NCBI GenBank assembly: GCA_008828725.1 | Contig: MEHQ01002682.1 | Span: forward strand, 1 to 64,000 | Origin: Saccharina japonica | Taxonomy: Eukaryota; Sar; Phaeophyceae; Laminariales; Laminariaceae | Direction: 5' to 3' | DNA length: 64,000 bases | Shown: positions 54,235 to 64,000 of the stretch, piece after piece | How the letters are laid out: each line of letters opens with the position of its first letter | Numbering within the stretch: position 1 is the first letter of the stretch | Position numbers and translations under genes: made by a program | The notes under the pieces: model-generated | Seen by the model: only the letters and a program-made list of their open reading frames with translations | What the model was told of the DNA's origin: nothing | Databases searched by the model: none

Positions 54235-54921
54235 TCAGGTTTCATTGTCTGCCTCGACGAGGGCGTCCTCCTCTGCTTGAAGCCTACGGGCTAGCATCTC
54301 GTCTGAATTGTATGTGGTCGAGCGGAACGGTACGACCGGTTGCTTACGCGGAGCAAATCCTGCGGCCTGTGGGGACGATGTTCCCCCTACCCCAGCTGCC
54401 GTCTCTACGCACATGCCAGAAGCATGCGGTGCCACACCCAACGCCACGCATTTGTCTGTGAATGACAGACCTTCTGCCATTTTTTCCAACGCGTCCATGA
54501 TATCCAGCCTTACCTGCTGGCCCTCAGTGTCCCTTTCAGCCTCCCCAAAAGACTTGATCAGCGGTACCCCCGACCGCTTCTTCGGAATAAGGTATCCGCC
54601 CCCTTTCTCCTGGTTGGTCTGACTCTCTTCCTCTTTTTCCACCACGTCTGCGGCCGGGCCCTTGCCCGCAGGGGACGGAGGGCAAAAGGCAGACTCCTGC
54701 GTCACGGCAGAGTAAGAGGGGCTGTCCGATCGGTTAGAGAGTTTGGGGTTGTCAACCCCCCCTCTCTCCTTCCTGTCCGAGTCCTCCGAGCCATGGTTGG
54801 AGCTGCGCCTCGAAAAACCTCCAGCAGTCACAGCACTAGGAACCGTAGCCAAGGTCGGGATTTCTGCGCTTCCCAGGCGTCCCCTAGAGAGGGCGATCAC
54901 CGCGTCCACTCCGCTCTCCAT
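54235..54921 (-). CDS. Gag-like open frame in the right arm
   Basis: 228 codons: MESGVDAVIALSRGRLGSAE, a Ser/Asp-rich middle, YLIPKKRSGVPLIKSFGEAE, then a helical MDALEKMAEGLSFTDKCVAL segment and a C-terminal MLARRLQAEEDALVEAD coiled-coil-like stretch. The last codons read across the spacer into the left arm, so the native C-terminus is lost. In the same strand upstream (to about 55100) another frame carries CSACNQGKNTKVAEPTTRA and may be the true N-terminal part, separated by a frameshift. No homologue named with confidence. Confidence 0.5.
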   Translation of the reverse strand: MESGVDAVIALSRGRLGSAEIPTLATVPSAVTAGGFSRRSSNHGSEDSDRKERGGVDNPKLSNRSDSPSYSAVTQESAFCPPSPAGKGPAADVVEKEEESQTNQEKGGGYLIPKKRSGVPLIKSFGEAERDTEGQQVRLDIMDALEKMAEGLSFTDKCVALGVAPHASGMCVETAAGVGGTSSPQAAGFAPRKQPVVPFRSTTYNSDEMLARRLQAEEDALVEADNET

Positions 54922-56434
54922 GTGCTTGGGCGATTGTTCCGCCTCCGTGCGCCTGAACGGCTGCTACGGTCTTCCGCCCTTCCTTCTTGGCGGATGCCCC
55001 GGTGGGCCCTGCGACAACTGAGGTGGGGATTGTGTCCCCACTAGCGCGCGTGGTTGGCTCTGCTACCTTGGTGTTCTTGCCCTGGTTGCACGCGGAGCAC
55101 CTGGTGGGAGTCGTAGGGAGTTTGCGTCCTTTCAGAATCTTGGTGACAACTGATCAGATGACTTGTTCTTGTGTCCTCCGAACTCCAATCGAATGTAAGC
55201 TCAGCCGTGTCCTAATGCCGATTCGACGCCACTGAAATCGGAAGCGACTATGGCGTATTCCAAGACGTCAGACCGAAGGGGATGCCCTCAGAGTTTAGTT
55301 GTTCCGGAGTAGCAGAGGTCAAGGAGTCGAGAAGAAGAAAAGCCGTCTTTTATTATCGTCAGCAGGATGAAAGCAATTCCTAGGATCGAGAGAGAGGCTC
55401 TGGCAGCCTACTCTGACCGTCACAATTAATCTACGTCCGCTCCTACAGTACACATATTCCATTTCATGTTGACACTGAGAGCGTTCAGAGCCCTTCAGAC
55501 CATTCAGACAATACGCCCCCAAAACCGTTCCAGCCTCTTTCTCCTCTTCTCTCCTGCACGCGACCAGTCAACCACAACGCTGCATTTTTTGCCTTATTTC
55601 TTTTAACACGCCCAGCTCACACATGCCCCATTTTATTTTATTGGCCGCCACGCTTCCATTGTTCTTTATTGCCGATACTAGGCAGAGTATTTCTCATTTC
55701 ATTAAATATTGTCAATGGCCTTCAGCCTTCAGCCGGTAGTGTTGCCGCCACGCGCCATTTTCGGTTGCAATTTCAAAAGTTTCAGAGTATTTCTCATTTC
55801 CTTTGAATTGGTCAAAAGCGTTTCGCCGCCAGTTTCTCCGCCACGTGCACTAAAATATTATCCGATAAAAGTGTTGAGAGATTCCTTATTGCAAATTATC
55901 AATTGAACGATACGCACAAACACGCCTGTATTCTGTTTGTTGTGTATTTGTTTGTTTGTTTGTTTGTGTGACGGTCGTTTTTTTCTTTGTCTCTTTCATT
56001 ATCCTCGCCCTTTTTGTCTCTCCCCTTCCTATATTAATAATGGTCGTAACTCAGGTCTCGGTTAACAAAGTAGGGTCTTCTCCCTCCTCCCCCACTACGG
56101 TTCGTGCCTTGCATTATCTTCGCCTTTCAGGAGCTTGACGATACGTTCGTGGTATCATAGCATTTGCAAATTTTGTCAATCTAACGCACACGACGCTTCA
56201 TTCAGTATCCGTATCGGCGTCTCATAGCATTTCCCGTGTGTGTTTGCTAAATGTGAGGGTTTCGAGAGTTTCGACGAGCTCATACGTATTGCGAATTATA
56301 TGTTTCATGATACGCACACGTCTGCATTCATACGTAATAATACGATAACACTTCTACTGCTTTGCTGTACGAGTAGCATATACACGCAATCAATTAACAG
56401 CCAAGTTTCTTTGCGGTTTTTATGTTTTTCAACC

Positions 56435-56515
56435 GCGCCCGTCGCCCCGGTGGGCTAGCAGGTAACTACGAAGCCTGTTAGCGTCAAGAAAGCGAGTTCG
56501 AGCCCCGCCGAGTGC
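56435..56515 (+). tRNA. tRNA-like sequence, possibly a SINE head
   Basis: 81 nt. GCGCCCG at the start pairs with CGAGTGC at the end (6 of 7 pairs, one wobble). GCGAG-TTCGAGC-CCCGC forms a T arm with four of five pairs and a canonical T loop (B box). GCAGG/CCTGT can form an anticodon stem, but its loop has 11 nt instead of 7, and the D arm is poor. More likely a degenerate tRNA or tRNA-derived retroposon than a working tRNA. Confidence 0.25.
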
Positions 56516-56559
56516 ATGCTCATAGGCACTTTTTCTCGCAAAAAAAAATCTTGACTAGC

Positions 56560-56760
56560 AGAAAGCGCGAGAGCGTGAGTTGGCAAAACTCGATGACAAT
56601 CGACGAGCGTTGGGAAGGCTGAACCCTCTGCGCGATAAAAATCAAGGCAAGAACCGTAGGGGGGGAGGAGGGAAAGGAGCTTACTTTGTGACCCCGGATC
56701 TGAGTTACGACTAGGGAGGGAGAGACGGAAGTGCGAAGATAATAAATGGGATGAAACAAA
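56560..56760 (-). repeat. R-family dispersed repeat, inverted copy
   Basis: Complement of the 28.2-kb copy: CAAGGCAAGAACCGTAGGGG, TTTGTGACCCCGGATCTGAG and AAGATAATAAATGGGATGAA on the plus strand. It ends in an A17-type run at 56757-56774. Confidence 0.75.
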
Positions 56761-57420
56761 AAAAAAAAAAAAAACCGCGCCGAGAAACTACCGTCTCAAT
56801 GCAAAGAGTCAGCATGATCTTCCCGTCTGGCGTTATCAGCTACCAGCACCCCATTCATTGTTATAGCTATGTAAGGAAGTAGCACTCCTATAGGGCCAGG
56901 ACACAGGAATGTCGACGCAAGCCAGAGGCACGCTTCTTCTTGATGAAGTTCTTCTTGTTGCTTATCTCATGGAGCTCAATTGCGCACAAGAACAGAGTGC
57001 GATGGGAGGGGGCAGTCTATACCTAGACTGTCCCCTGAAGCATGTATCTTCATACATGTACTATCTACGGAGACGTTTCCGTTACTAGCACGTCACATGA
57101 TCTCATACTCGTAGTACCTATCCGCGTGTGTACTCATACTGATATTCTCTAAGGAGACGTTCCCGTTACTAGTACGCCACGTGACTCATACCGGTACGTA
57201 TTATTGCACCGCTTTATAGCCGTAGTACGTGATACCATCACAGCTACTTCTATATCATCGCTGTCAAGGTCTTGGATTCGATTCAATGCTCGGGCGGCGG
57301 CAGCCGAAAATACCTAGTAGATCTTCTATCAGATACCAGGTACTGTTGTTGTTGTACTCTGCAAGAGTCGTGCACGTACACGTTATTCGGCTATCATAGC
57401 AGTTGTACCCAGATGCTCCG

Positions 57421-58160
57421 AGTACCTTGGAGTAAAGTAAGGAGTATATTAGAGACAAAATACTTCAGGTACTTCGTGTACTCTGCTCGTACTCGGAGTA
57501 TTTCGGGTATGAACACTCTCGATACTGCTTGTTGGGAGTATTTCGGGGTCCGATACTGCGGGTACTCTTTGTACTCCGAGTATTTGGGGCTTCAGTACTG
57601 CTCATACTCCAAGTACTCCGAGTCGAGTATTCAGGCCGCCAGTACTCCAATACTCTCAAGTACTCGGAGTACGAAATGCACTCGATACTCGGAGTATACT
57701 CGGAGTGTGAAGTACGTTAGGAGCATCTTCGCATCATTTTAAAGACTCGGCCGTCATTCCTGCCAGGTTCTGGGAGCATTTGACTGGCGTTTACGTATAG
57801 CATTTAAGAATTCACAGATGCTCCCATTACCTGCGAGTATAATTAGAGTATTATATAGAAACAAATACTCCAGGTACTTTGAGTACTCGCATTATTTGGG
57901 TGTTCAATACTCTCGATACTCGGAGTACTCCGAGTAATTTAGATGTTTGTACTCTGAGTACTGCTTGTACTCGAGTATAAGTACTGCTCATACTCCCAAT
58001 ACTCGGAGTATTTGGGCCTTCAGTACTGCTCATACTCCAAATACTCCGAGTATTTAGGCCACCAGTACTCTATTACTCTCAGTACTCGGAGTACGAAAAG
58101 TACTCGATACTCCGAGTATACTCGGAGTATCGAGTATGCTCGGAGCATCTGTGCAGTTGT
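57421..58160. repeat. Palindromic TACTCGGAGT/TACTCCGAGTA satellite
   Basis: Dozens of copies of ACTCGGAGT and ACTCCGAGT. A longer block with TTCAGTACTGCTCATACTCC is present at 57591 and 58019 (offset 428 bp), so the array was duplicated. Short frames here only reflect the repeats. Confidence 0.9.
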
Positions 58161-61029
58161 AGATCATCAACCTACAGGTCTACGTCTCAAGCACAGCAAA
58201 GAACATCCTTCGTACTCGTACTCGTACTCGACTAGTCCTTGACTACTCAACTCTCTGTCCACTCATCATATACTCGTCTACTGTACGAGGTACTGGCCAG
58301 CTCTACGAGTACCTCCGTATTGTTAGTCTAGCAGCAGTCTCATCACGCGCTGTACGTTAGCTCCTCTGACCACACAGTGGCTATTGGCTAGCAGTCAGTC
58401 TCATCACGCGCTGTACGTTAGCTCCTCTGACCACACAGCAGTGGCTAGTGGCTAGCAGTCACAGTCTCCCGTGTCCCAGCTCCCACCTCCTCATAGACTG
58501 ACTCGTCCCCTAGTCCCTACTTCGTAACGCCTCAAAATACTCGTGAAACCCAATATCACATCTCACAAAATGCGGACCAAAAGCCAGCAAGCCAGCAGTG
58601 CTTTGGCATGGTTGCACGGAGTCGTGGCGTCATTAACGTTCTACAACAGGGATCACGACTGGGGTGAGCACAAGCTACATATCGTGGAGCAGCCACATTG
58701 TCGTTGAGACCTTCCAAAGAGCTACGCCTCCATTCTCAAGCTGGCGAGGCAAGTTTCATGTTGACGAATGTTTTGGCAGATGGTACAGGGATTGAATCGC
58801 CAAATAATCAGTGAGTGAACCTTGGTGAACCTGATGGTTGCGTTCTCGTTGCGCGATTTGAATTCCATGCAACATATTGCACGCGATCGTACCGCAGGAG
58901 CTACTGCGCCACTTTACTGCGCTCGTCATTGCGATCGCACGGCCAGCCCCATCGAGAACACACGAACACACCATCACCAACATGAAAGAGCCCGTGTCAT
59001 ATTTATTCGTGGAGGCAAGCTAAGTTGCAACCGCAGCAGCAGGAGCAGCAGCAGCAGCAACAAGTAGTTCAGCAGCAGCAGCAGCACCAGCATCAGTTCA
59101 GTACTCGTGGCAGTCTACGTATGGGCTACGAGTATCACTTTTTGGCAGGGTCATGGCCCATAGGTAGCAGTACGAGCCTTTACTGTGTTCTTGGCCCACA
59201 AATCGTACCACATAAAGAACCGATTACTCTACGGTTTGCATTTTGCTTTCGAAGTTGCATAATATTAGTGCGCCCCCCCGCTCGGAGCAAGGGGGGTAGA
59301 GAGAGGGGCAGACCCCCGGGGTTGCTCCAAGCGCACCCCCCCGCTAGCATCCGTAAACTCGAGCCAACTCCCAGCCCCAACTGGCACGTCGACTCTCGAC
59401 GCCAGCCGGCCACTATGAAAGACTCTAAAAATAGACAAATGCAAAGGCGACACCTTATACGTTCCCACATGAGAAAGAAAACATGTACGCAAAACTGAAG
59501 GTAAAGGCACGAACAATACACCATATCGTGTATATAAAGCCAAAGCACCACTACGGATAACCTCTCTCATTACGGTTTCAGATTGCGCAAACATCCGAGC
59601 TGATGATACAGCAGAAGCCAAATTTCTATATACAAATCATGACCATAGCATCTGCATTTTAACAACGCAGTTCCCGACAGGGGAAAAAATATATATATAC
59701 GCACCCCCATCCTGAGGACACACGCATACTATTCATGACATACAGAACCGCGTAAGGCAACCACACCCAACGGTGTCCACTTGTACACATAGACATATAT
59801 ACAGTAGCTTTATCTTCTTTGGTTCGGAAGCTTTCCTCGGCATATCTTGGCACCTCACAGCCACTCTCAGCCTCTAATTGCCGAAGCAGAAGTTACTTGC
59901 CTTCCGGAGGTTCTTGGCTTTCTATGTTTTCTCCTATTTTCGTCACTTGCTGCTTCCTGTTTCCTATGGTACCAGTTTTTACTTTGTCGGCGAGATCATG
60001 TTTCCCTTTTCTTCCGGTTTCGGGTTCCTGTGTGTACCCAGTGAGCACGACAGCGCGTGCAAGCCCGGCACTATCGCGGGTATGGGAGGGCGCTGGCCAG
60101 TAGAGGTGGGGTCAGAAGGAGCGGGGTCGCCTTTTCGTGGCTAGGCGTGGCGTCTCCATCGAGACACGAGGGGAGCATGAAGGTCCTTGCTGTTGCTGCT
60201 GCTGCAATGAATCCAGTATGTCCGACATTATAATGATCGTTTTGTCTGTAATAAAGAACGTTTAAGCCAAGTTCAAGCGGTGCTTTATTATCGAACAAAC
60301 ATTATTTTTACTGAGGCATCAGCAACCTCGAGCGGGCGAACGAGAGCCACTGTGAGTACCGGGCTTCACGCGAGGTGGGCCACGGGGCTCACTGGGGCAG
60401 AGAGGCAGTAGAGCTCGACCCGGACCGAATCGATGGCGAGGTGATCGCGGGTGGGCGGGGAGCGTTTTGTTCGAGTACGAGTACGTAATGTACGTCTTTC
60501 TCAGTTTTGTGGATTTTTGTACAACTTGATTGACGCTCGTGCTATGCTGTGCTTTCTCTTTCATACTCTCTCTATATATATAAAGATCGAAGGTACTACT
60601 ACTACTGCTGTTGTTGTACTACCACACATAGCAGTCACGAAAAAGGCACAATTCACACCCCTAGCAGGCAGCGCAGCGCCGTCCTGCGAGCCATGTTGCT
60701 GTGCTTTCTCTTCCTTTCGAACATACAGCTTTGTTGTCCTGGAGTATGGAGATCTACTGTCGTATACTTTTGCAAGTCGCCTGTACGTTCGTTTGTTCTT
60801 TGTGTTTTTTGCTTTGTTTGTGGTGTACAACTGCTGTCGCCGTACATGATAGTTGCTTTGCCACATACATGCCGCATACCAGTACTCATGCATCACAATA
60901 CAGCAGTAGTAGACGGGTACTGTACGTTCAGTTGCGTACAGCAATAAGTATTTCGTTGCATTGCACCATGAATCTCTTTGGCCTTTTCAAGTCGGTCTTT
61001 ACACATAGTGGACTTCTTCTGCCCCTTTC

Positions 61030-61285
61030 CTTGCGCGAGCGTAGCGGGCGGCGTCAACCGCCCTCGGAGCGAAGCTTTGCTTTCTTTTAGCGATATTTTT
61101 TCGTGTTGTTCACCACTATCGTTTTTGTCCTGTATTTGCCGTCATACATCTGGAGCTCTTGGCATTATCAAGTCGCCAGTTGCAGCTACAATAATATATG
61201 CTCCTCTTTTACCCTTTTCACATTTGGTTCTATTATTCCTTCCGCGAGCGTAGCGGGCGGCGTTAGCCGCCCGCGCAGCGGAGCC
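61030..61285 (+). repeat. Two copies of a GC-rich hairpin motif
   Basis: GCGAGCGTAGCGGGCGGC occurs at about 61036 and 61242, each followed by a loop and the complement (CCGCCCTCGGAGCG and GCCGCCCGCGCAGCGGAG). Stem GGGCGGC/GCCGCCC is perfect in the second copy. Orientation is the same in both. Confidence 0.75.
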
Positions 61286-62149
61286 CTTGTAATTATTACG
61301 AAAGTGTCCGTACCCCACCTTTGACCTATATCGCTACCCTGCTTTGCTGCGTGCTTCGCTCGCAAGACGACGATACAGACTACCCCAGGTGGGTACGACG
61401 AACAGGCTACTCGAGTACAGATAAACCTTACTCATCTGATTGGTTAAACTTCTCCCGTACATGCAAAACACATATTCTCTCGTACCTCGATAATATTACG
61501 ATTTTTGTGGCAGTCCGCATTTTTTTCAGGTTGTCCAAAACGCGCGGCGAAGCCGCGGTCGGGTCGAGCCTTACCCTGGACTACGGTTGGGGTTACGGTC
61601 AGGTGTCATGTGATATTATTAGGGTAAGGACACAAAGTTTCCCTAGCCAGGTCAGCCTATTGAACAGGTACTCGTTGGTACTCACGTGTGCTGTTTGCTT
61701 AGAGATAGAAGAAGAGCAGCTTTATCCCTTTTCCCACGATGGAAGACTGAAAAGGCATGAGGCTTGGTTCCCGTGGGAACCTGGGAACCCCTGGTTCCCG
61801 CGTGAGAACCTGGGAACTCCTGGTTCCCATCTAAGATACGCCTTCCAAGTGCTACAATACGATTCTTACACCTGTTACCGCGGGTATTTACCACGTTTCC
61901 ATATCCTTCCAGTAGTACCATAACACTACCCCACTCTGATGAGCCGTATATGCAGAAATATGAGAAATTCATGGAAACCCCGATTCCACGGGCTAAAAAC
62001 ATGAGTCGAAGATGCAGCTCCTCAAAACCTACTCCCACACCTCTAAACGGCAAGGCTACGAAGCCGAGCCAGCAGTACCATAACATATAGGGTTTGGTTG
62101 GGTCGACGCCTCTCTTGATTTTATTGGAAAAAACATCCAAAAACACGTA

Positions 62150-62981
62150 AGACCTATGCCAATGGGAAAGCAAAGTTGGAAATCGGATCTTTGAAATATT
62201 TGCCTGGAATTTTCAGGCTGAAGATCCGCTCGTACCGCCGCTGTGGGGAAAAAGGGAAAACATGTTTGATTTTTTTCTTATTTTTTTCAAACGGCTGCAG
62301 GCGGCGCAATTTGCCTTTTTTCGTTGCAAATCGTCAACACCCTAATAAAAATCAGCTCGTGCGACGATAGACCTTCGATCTCGACATAGACTGAGCCCAC
62401 GGCCAACCCGCTTCGGGTCGGGCAAGGCCAACGAGTGTAGATGACGGCCTCGAAGGTATAACGTGGATCCATGGTCTAGGAGGCGAGAGATTTCCGGCGG
62501 CGTCCTACGCTCTTCTCCCAAACCCGAAAAAAAAACTTTTTTTTGCCATCTGAGACGGATCAAGATGTTTTGTCATCTGTTTTATGCACACCAGCAGCCA
62601 ATTGTTTGTTTATCAGACGCCTGGCCAGCGCCCGCCACATATTACCGGCCATCGTGTGAGCACGGTGACCCTAGGATGGGTCGGAGCCCGTAACGAGCGC
62701 ACCGCGTTCAGAATTCATGACGCAGTCGTTGGTTTCGTGGATCCATGTCTGTCGAGGACTCGAAATCTCGCCGCTTCGAACTAACATTCGCCTGAGTTTT
62801 TCTCAAGCCGATCTTGTCCCAACATCGGCCTGAGAATTGCCTTTTTCGGGCTTTTCCAAAAGTTGGGGAATATTCCGTATAAGAATCGGTCCCATATCAA
62901 GCTTGTTCTGGAAAAATCTGGCGGGGATCTTAGGAATTCAAACTTTTTAGGGTAACTTTGCTTTCCCATTGGCATAGGTCT
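62150..62981. mobile_element. 832-bp element with perfect 28-bp terminal inverted repeats
   Basis: 62150-62177 (starting AGACCTATGCCAATGGGAAA) and 62954-62981 are exact reverse complements over 28 bp; similarity stops sharply inward. No clear target duplication at the edges. The interior has no transposase frame: the longest frames are under 80 codons. A non-autonomous DNA transposon of unassigned superfamily is the best reading. Confidence 0.75.
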
Positions 62982-64000
62982 AAAACCAGCAAAAAATCTA
63001 AATTTGGCAATTTTCGGCCAGACTGGAATTCTTATGTAAGACTGGGTGTGTTCTACACTATTTTTTTAGTACAAAGAGGTCGCATTCTTATTTCCCCCCC
63101 AAAATCTCAGTCTCAAATTCTTAATTATCAGATTCTTAACATCTGTCGCGTACTGTATCGCAGGCGAAAGCAAGTTGAAAACTGCTTCGCGTGGTCCTGC
63201 TCGCGGGTTCTAGGAGGCGCACCCTTCAGCAGCAGAAGTAGCAGTCACGCCAGCCTCAGAGGTGTGTATTTAGGCTGCTGCTGTGTGGTGTGACCGTATG
63301 TTTGGTGGTCTTGAAAAAAAAAAATCTCGGTCGAGTTTTTCGGCGGGGTGCGTGGATTCGATTGCTCGATCGAAAAAGTTGGGATCGAAAAGGCTCTTTT
63401 TCAACAGTATAGGAAAGCTCGATAATGTCTCCAATCGGAAACCGGCCTTTTTTATCCACGTATCCGGCTGCATAAGAATTGGCCTCAGGCCCTCTCTTCC
63501 GGACGATTTAGGCAAGCTGAAAATGACGTTTTCAGTTTTCAAAACCGATCATCTAACTCATGGGCCCGAAAGTGGGACATTTTCCGGCCAATTTTTTCAA
63601 TTATCGTTTTCGGGACGGCCCCCACTCGGAAAGGGAGCACCCAGTTTGCGATCAACATCGCGATCGCAACTGACGCCTGGATTTGGCATCGTGATAGGTT
63701 TCCCCGCGCCGTGGGAGGCAACATGCGTTCAAATGTACCGAAAACAGCAGTTGTGAGTACAAGCCGCATCTCTGTCCGCCAAGCAAACAACAGGTGTACC
63801 GTTACTTGCCGTGCCGCGCTACCCACCCGCGCGTGCCTCAGGCATCACCACGATCGGATGGGATCGGGTTGATGGGATGGTGTCGGCCATGAGAGCCTTG
63901 CCACTCTCCTTGCCGTTGCGGCCGCGGCATTCTCCAAGCGCAACCACAACTTGTCTCGTCGAGAAGGAGGGCAGTCGATCTCTGGGAGAGAGGTGTTTGG

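Larger units (their letters stand above)
50030..55109 (-). mobile_element. Decayed LTR-type retroelement (gag-like and protease-like parts)
   Basis: Minus-strand remains in gag-pro order: a gag-like frame (54235-54921), an inverted gag copy, a Gly-rich nucleic-acid-binding-type frame (52868-53350), a basic frame (52422-52925), a Ser-rich frame (51242-51733) and a retropepsin-like frame (50368-51351). Below 50368 the reading continues briefly as DINNTETKVTFTVRDRG before stops. Frames are broken by frameshifts; I find no reverse transcriptase, RNase H or integrase and could not identify the LTRs. The element is split by a hAT-like insertion at 51886-52419. Confidence 0.65.
53431..55109. repeat. 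Inverted duplication, 0.8-kb arms with 64-bp spacer
   Basis: Left arm 53431-54238 and right arm 54303-55109 are inverted copies with few differences, separated by 54239-54302. Both contain the same gag-like segment. The right arm reads it open on the minus strand. The left arm carries one extra A in an A run near 54053-54061 that shifts its frame. Arm ends are sharp: similarity stops at TCCCACCAAG on the left and CTGGTGGGA on the right. Confidence 0.93.
55110..64000. other. Right-end region with dispersed repeats, no gene recognised
   Basis: Besides the entries listed separately, it holds R-family copies (55980-56135 plus, 56560-56760 minus), K-type fragments shared with intron 8 of the methyltransferase gene (59180-59230 and 61530-61600 match 10029-10200), a 61-bp duplication at 58330-58460, glutamine-codon CAG repeats at 59030-59095, and GGTTCCC/GGGAACC palindromic repeats at 61768-61831. 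The longest unexplained frame (63283-63756, plus, 157 codons) has no recognisable domain. The last 200 bp are GC-richer and could touch a gene beyond the window. Confidence 0.45.

Noticed and set aside
53496-54245. 249-codon minus-strand frame
   Set aside because: It is the antisense reading of the left arm of the inverted duplication; the gag-like frame is on the other strand.
63283-63756. 157-codon plus-strand frame near the right edge
   Set aside because: No motif or repeatable codon signal, and minus-strand frames are open over the same bases.

Overview
This is eukaryotic nuclear DNA, very rich in introns and repeats. The only two protein-coding genes I can support are spliced with GT-AG introns, and introns make up most of the larger locus (11 exons, 10 introns of about 0.3-2 kb). 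They form a head-to-head pair. This gene architecture, the type of DOT1-like methyltransferase, the dense microsatellites and long poly-C/poly-G tracts, and the many nested transposons fit a multicellular stramenopile, most likely a brown alga. That assignment is inference; no rRNA or organelle marker is present.

Region 1-6.1 kb: low-complexity DNA and short repeat fragments; no gene seen. Region 6.1-18.1 kb (minus strand): an 11-exon gene for a 481-residue DOT1-like SAM-dependent methyltransferase. Its introns hold unrelated tandem arrays (64, 84 and 148 bp units, TAGGG and CCAA-type repeats), transposon insertions including a 343-bp hAT-like foldback element, a duplicated exon end and a possible alternative last exon. 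Region 18.08-18.65 kb: a 574-bp divergent promoter interval. Region 18.65-22.56 kb (plus strand): a 3-exon gene for a mitochondrial DNL-type zinc-finger protein (Zim17/Hep1/DNLZ), the chaperone of mitochondrial Hsp70. The two products have no known joint pathway (chromatin versus mitochondrial protein folding); what they share is a putative promoter.

Region 22.6-39.9 kb: no gene recognised. From 28.9 to 36.5 kb it is a nested mosaic of three dispersed repeat families (called here S, G and H), with one 20-N assembly gap. Several small terminal-inverted-repeat elements lie around it. Region 39.9-45.5 kb: a degenerate array of roughly 130-145-bp units in both orientations, with a higher-order duplication of about 1.98 kb offset and an internal palindrome near 40.64 kb.

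Region 46.3-49.7 kb: a 5'-truncated non-LTR retrotransposon (LINE) with a long open reverse-transcriptase frame, plus short 3'-end copies of it. Region 50.0-55.1 kb: a decayed LTR-type retroelement (gag-like and retropepsin-like frames), interrupted by a 534-bp hAT-like element with a perfect 8-bp target duplication, and carrying an inverted duplication with 0.8-kb arms. Region 55.1-64.0 kb: dispersed repeats, a palindromic TACTCGGAGT satellite, a tRNA-like sequence and an 832-bp element with perfect 28-bp inverted ends; no gene recognised.

The most unusual theme is retroelement 3' ends. The LINE open frame runs to its very 3' end, the stop codon lying within TGAGTAC, directly followed by a poly-C tract. 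The abundant SINE-like S family ends the same way (TGAGTAC or TGAAGTAC, then poly-C). This suggests a LINE/SINE partnership using a poly-C rather than poly-A tail.
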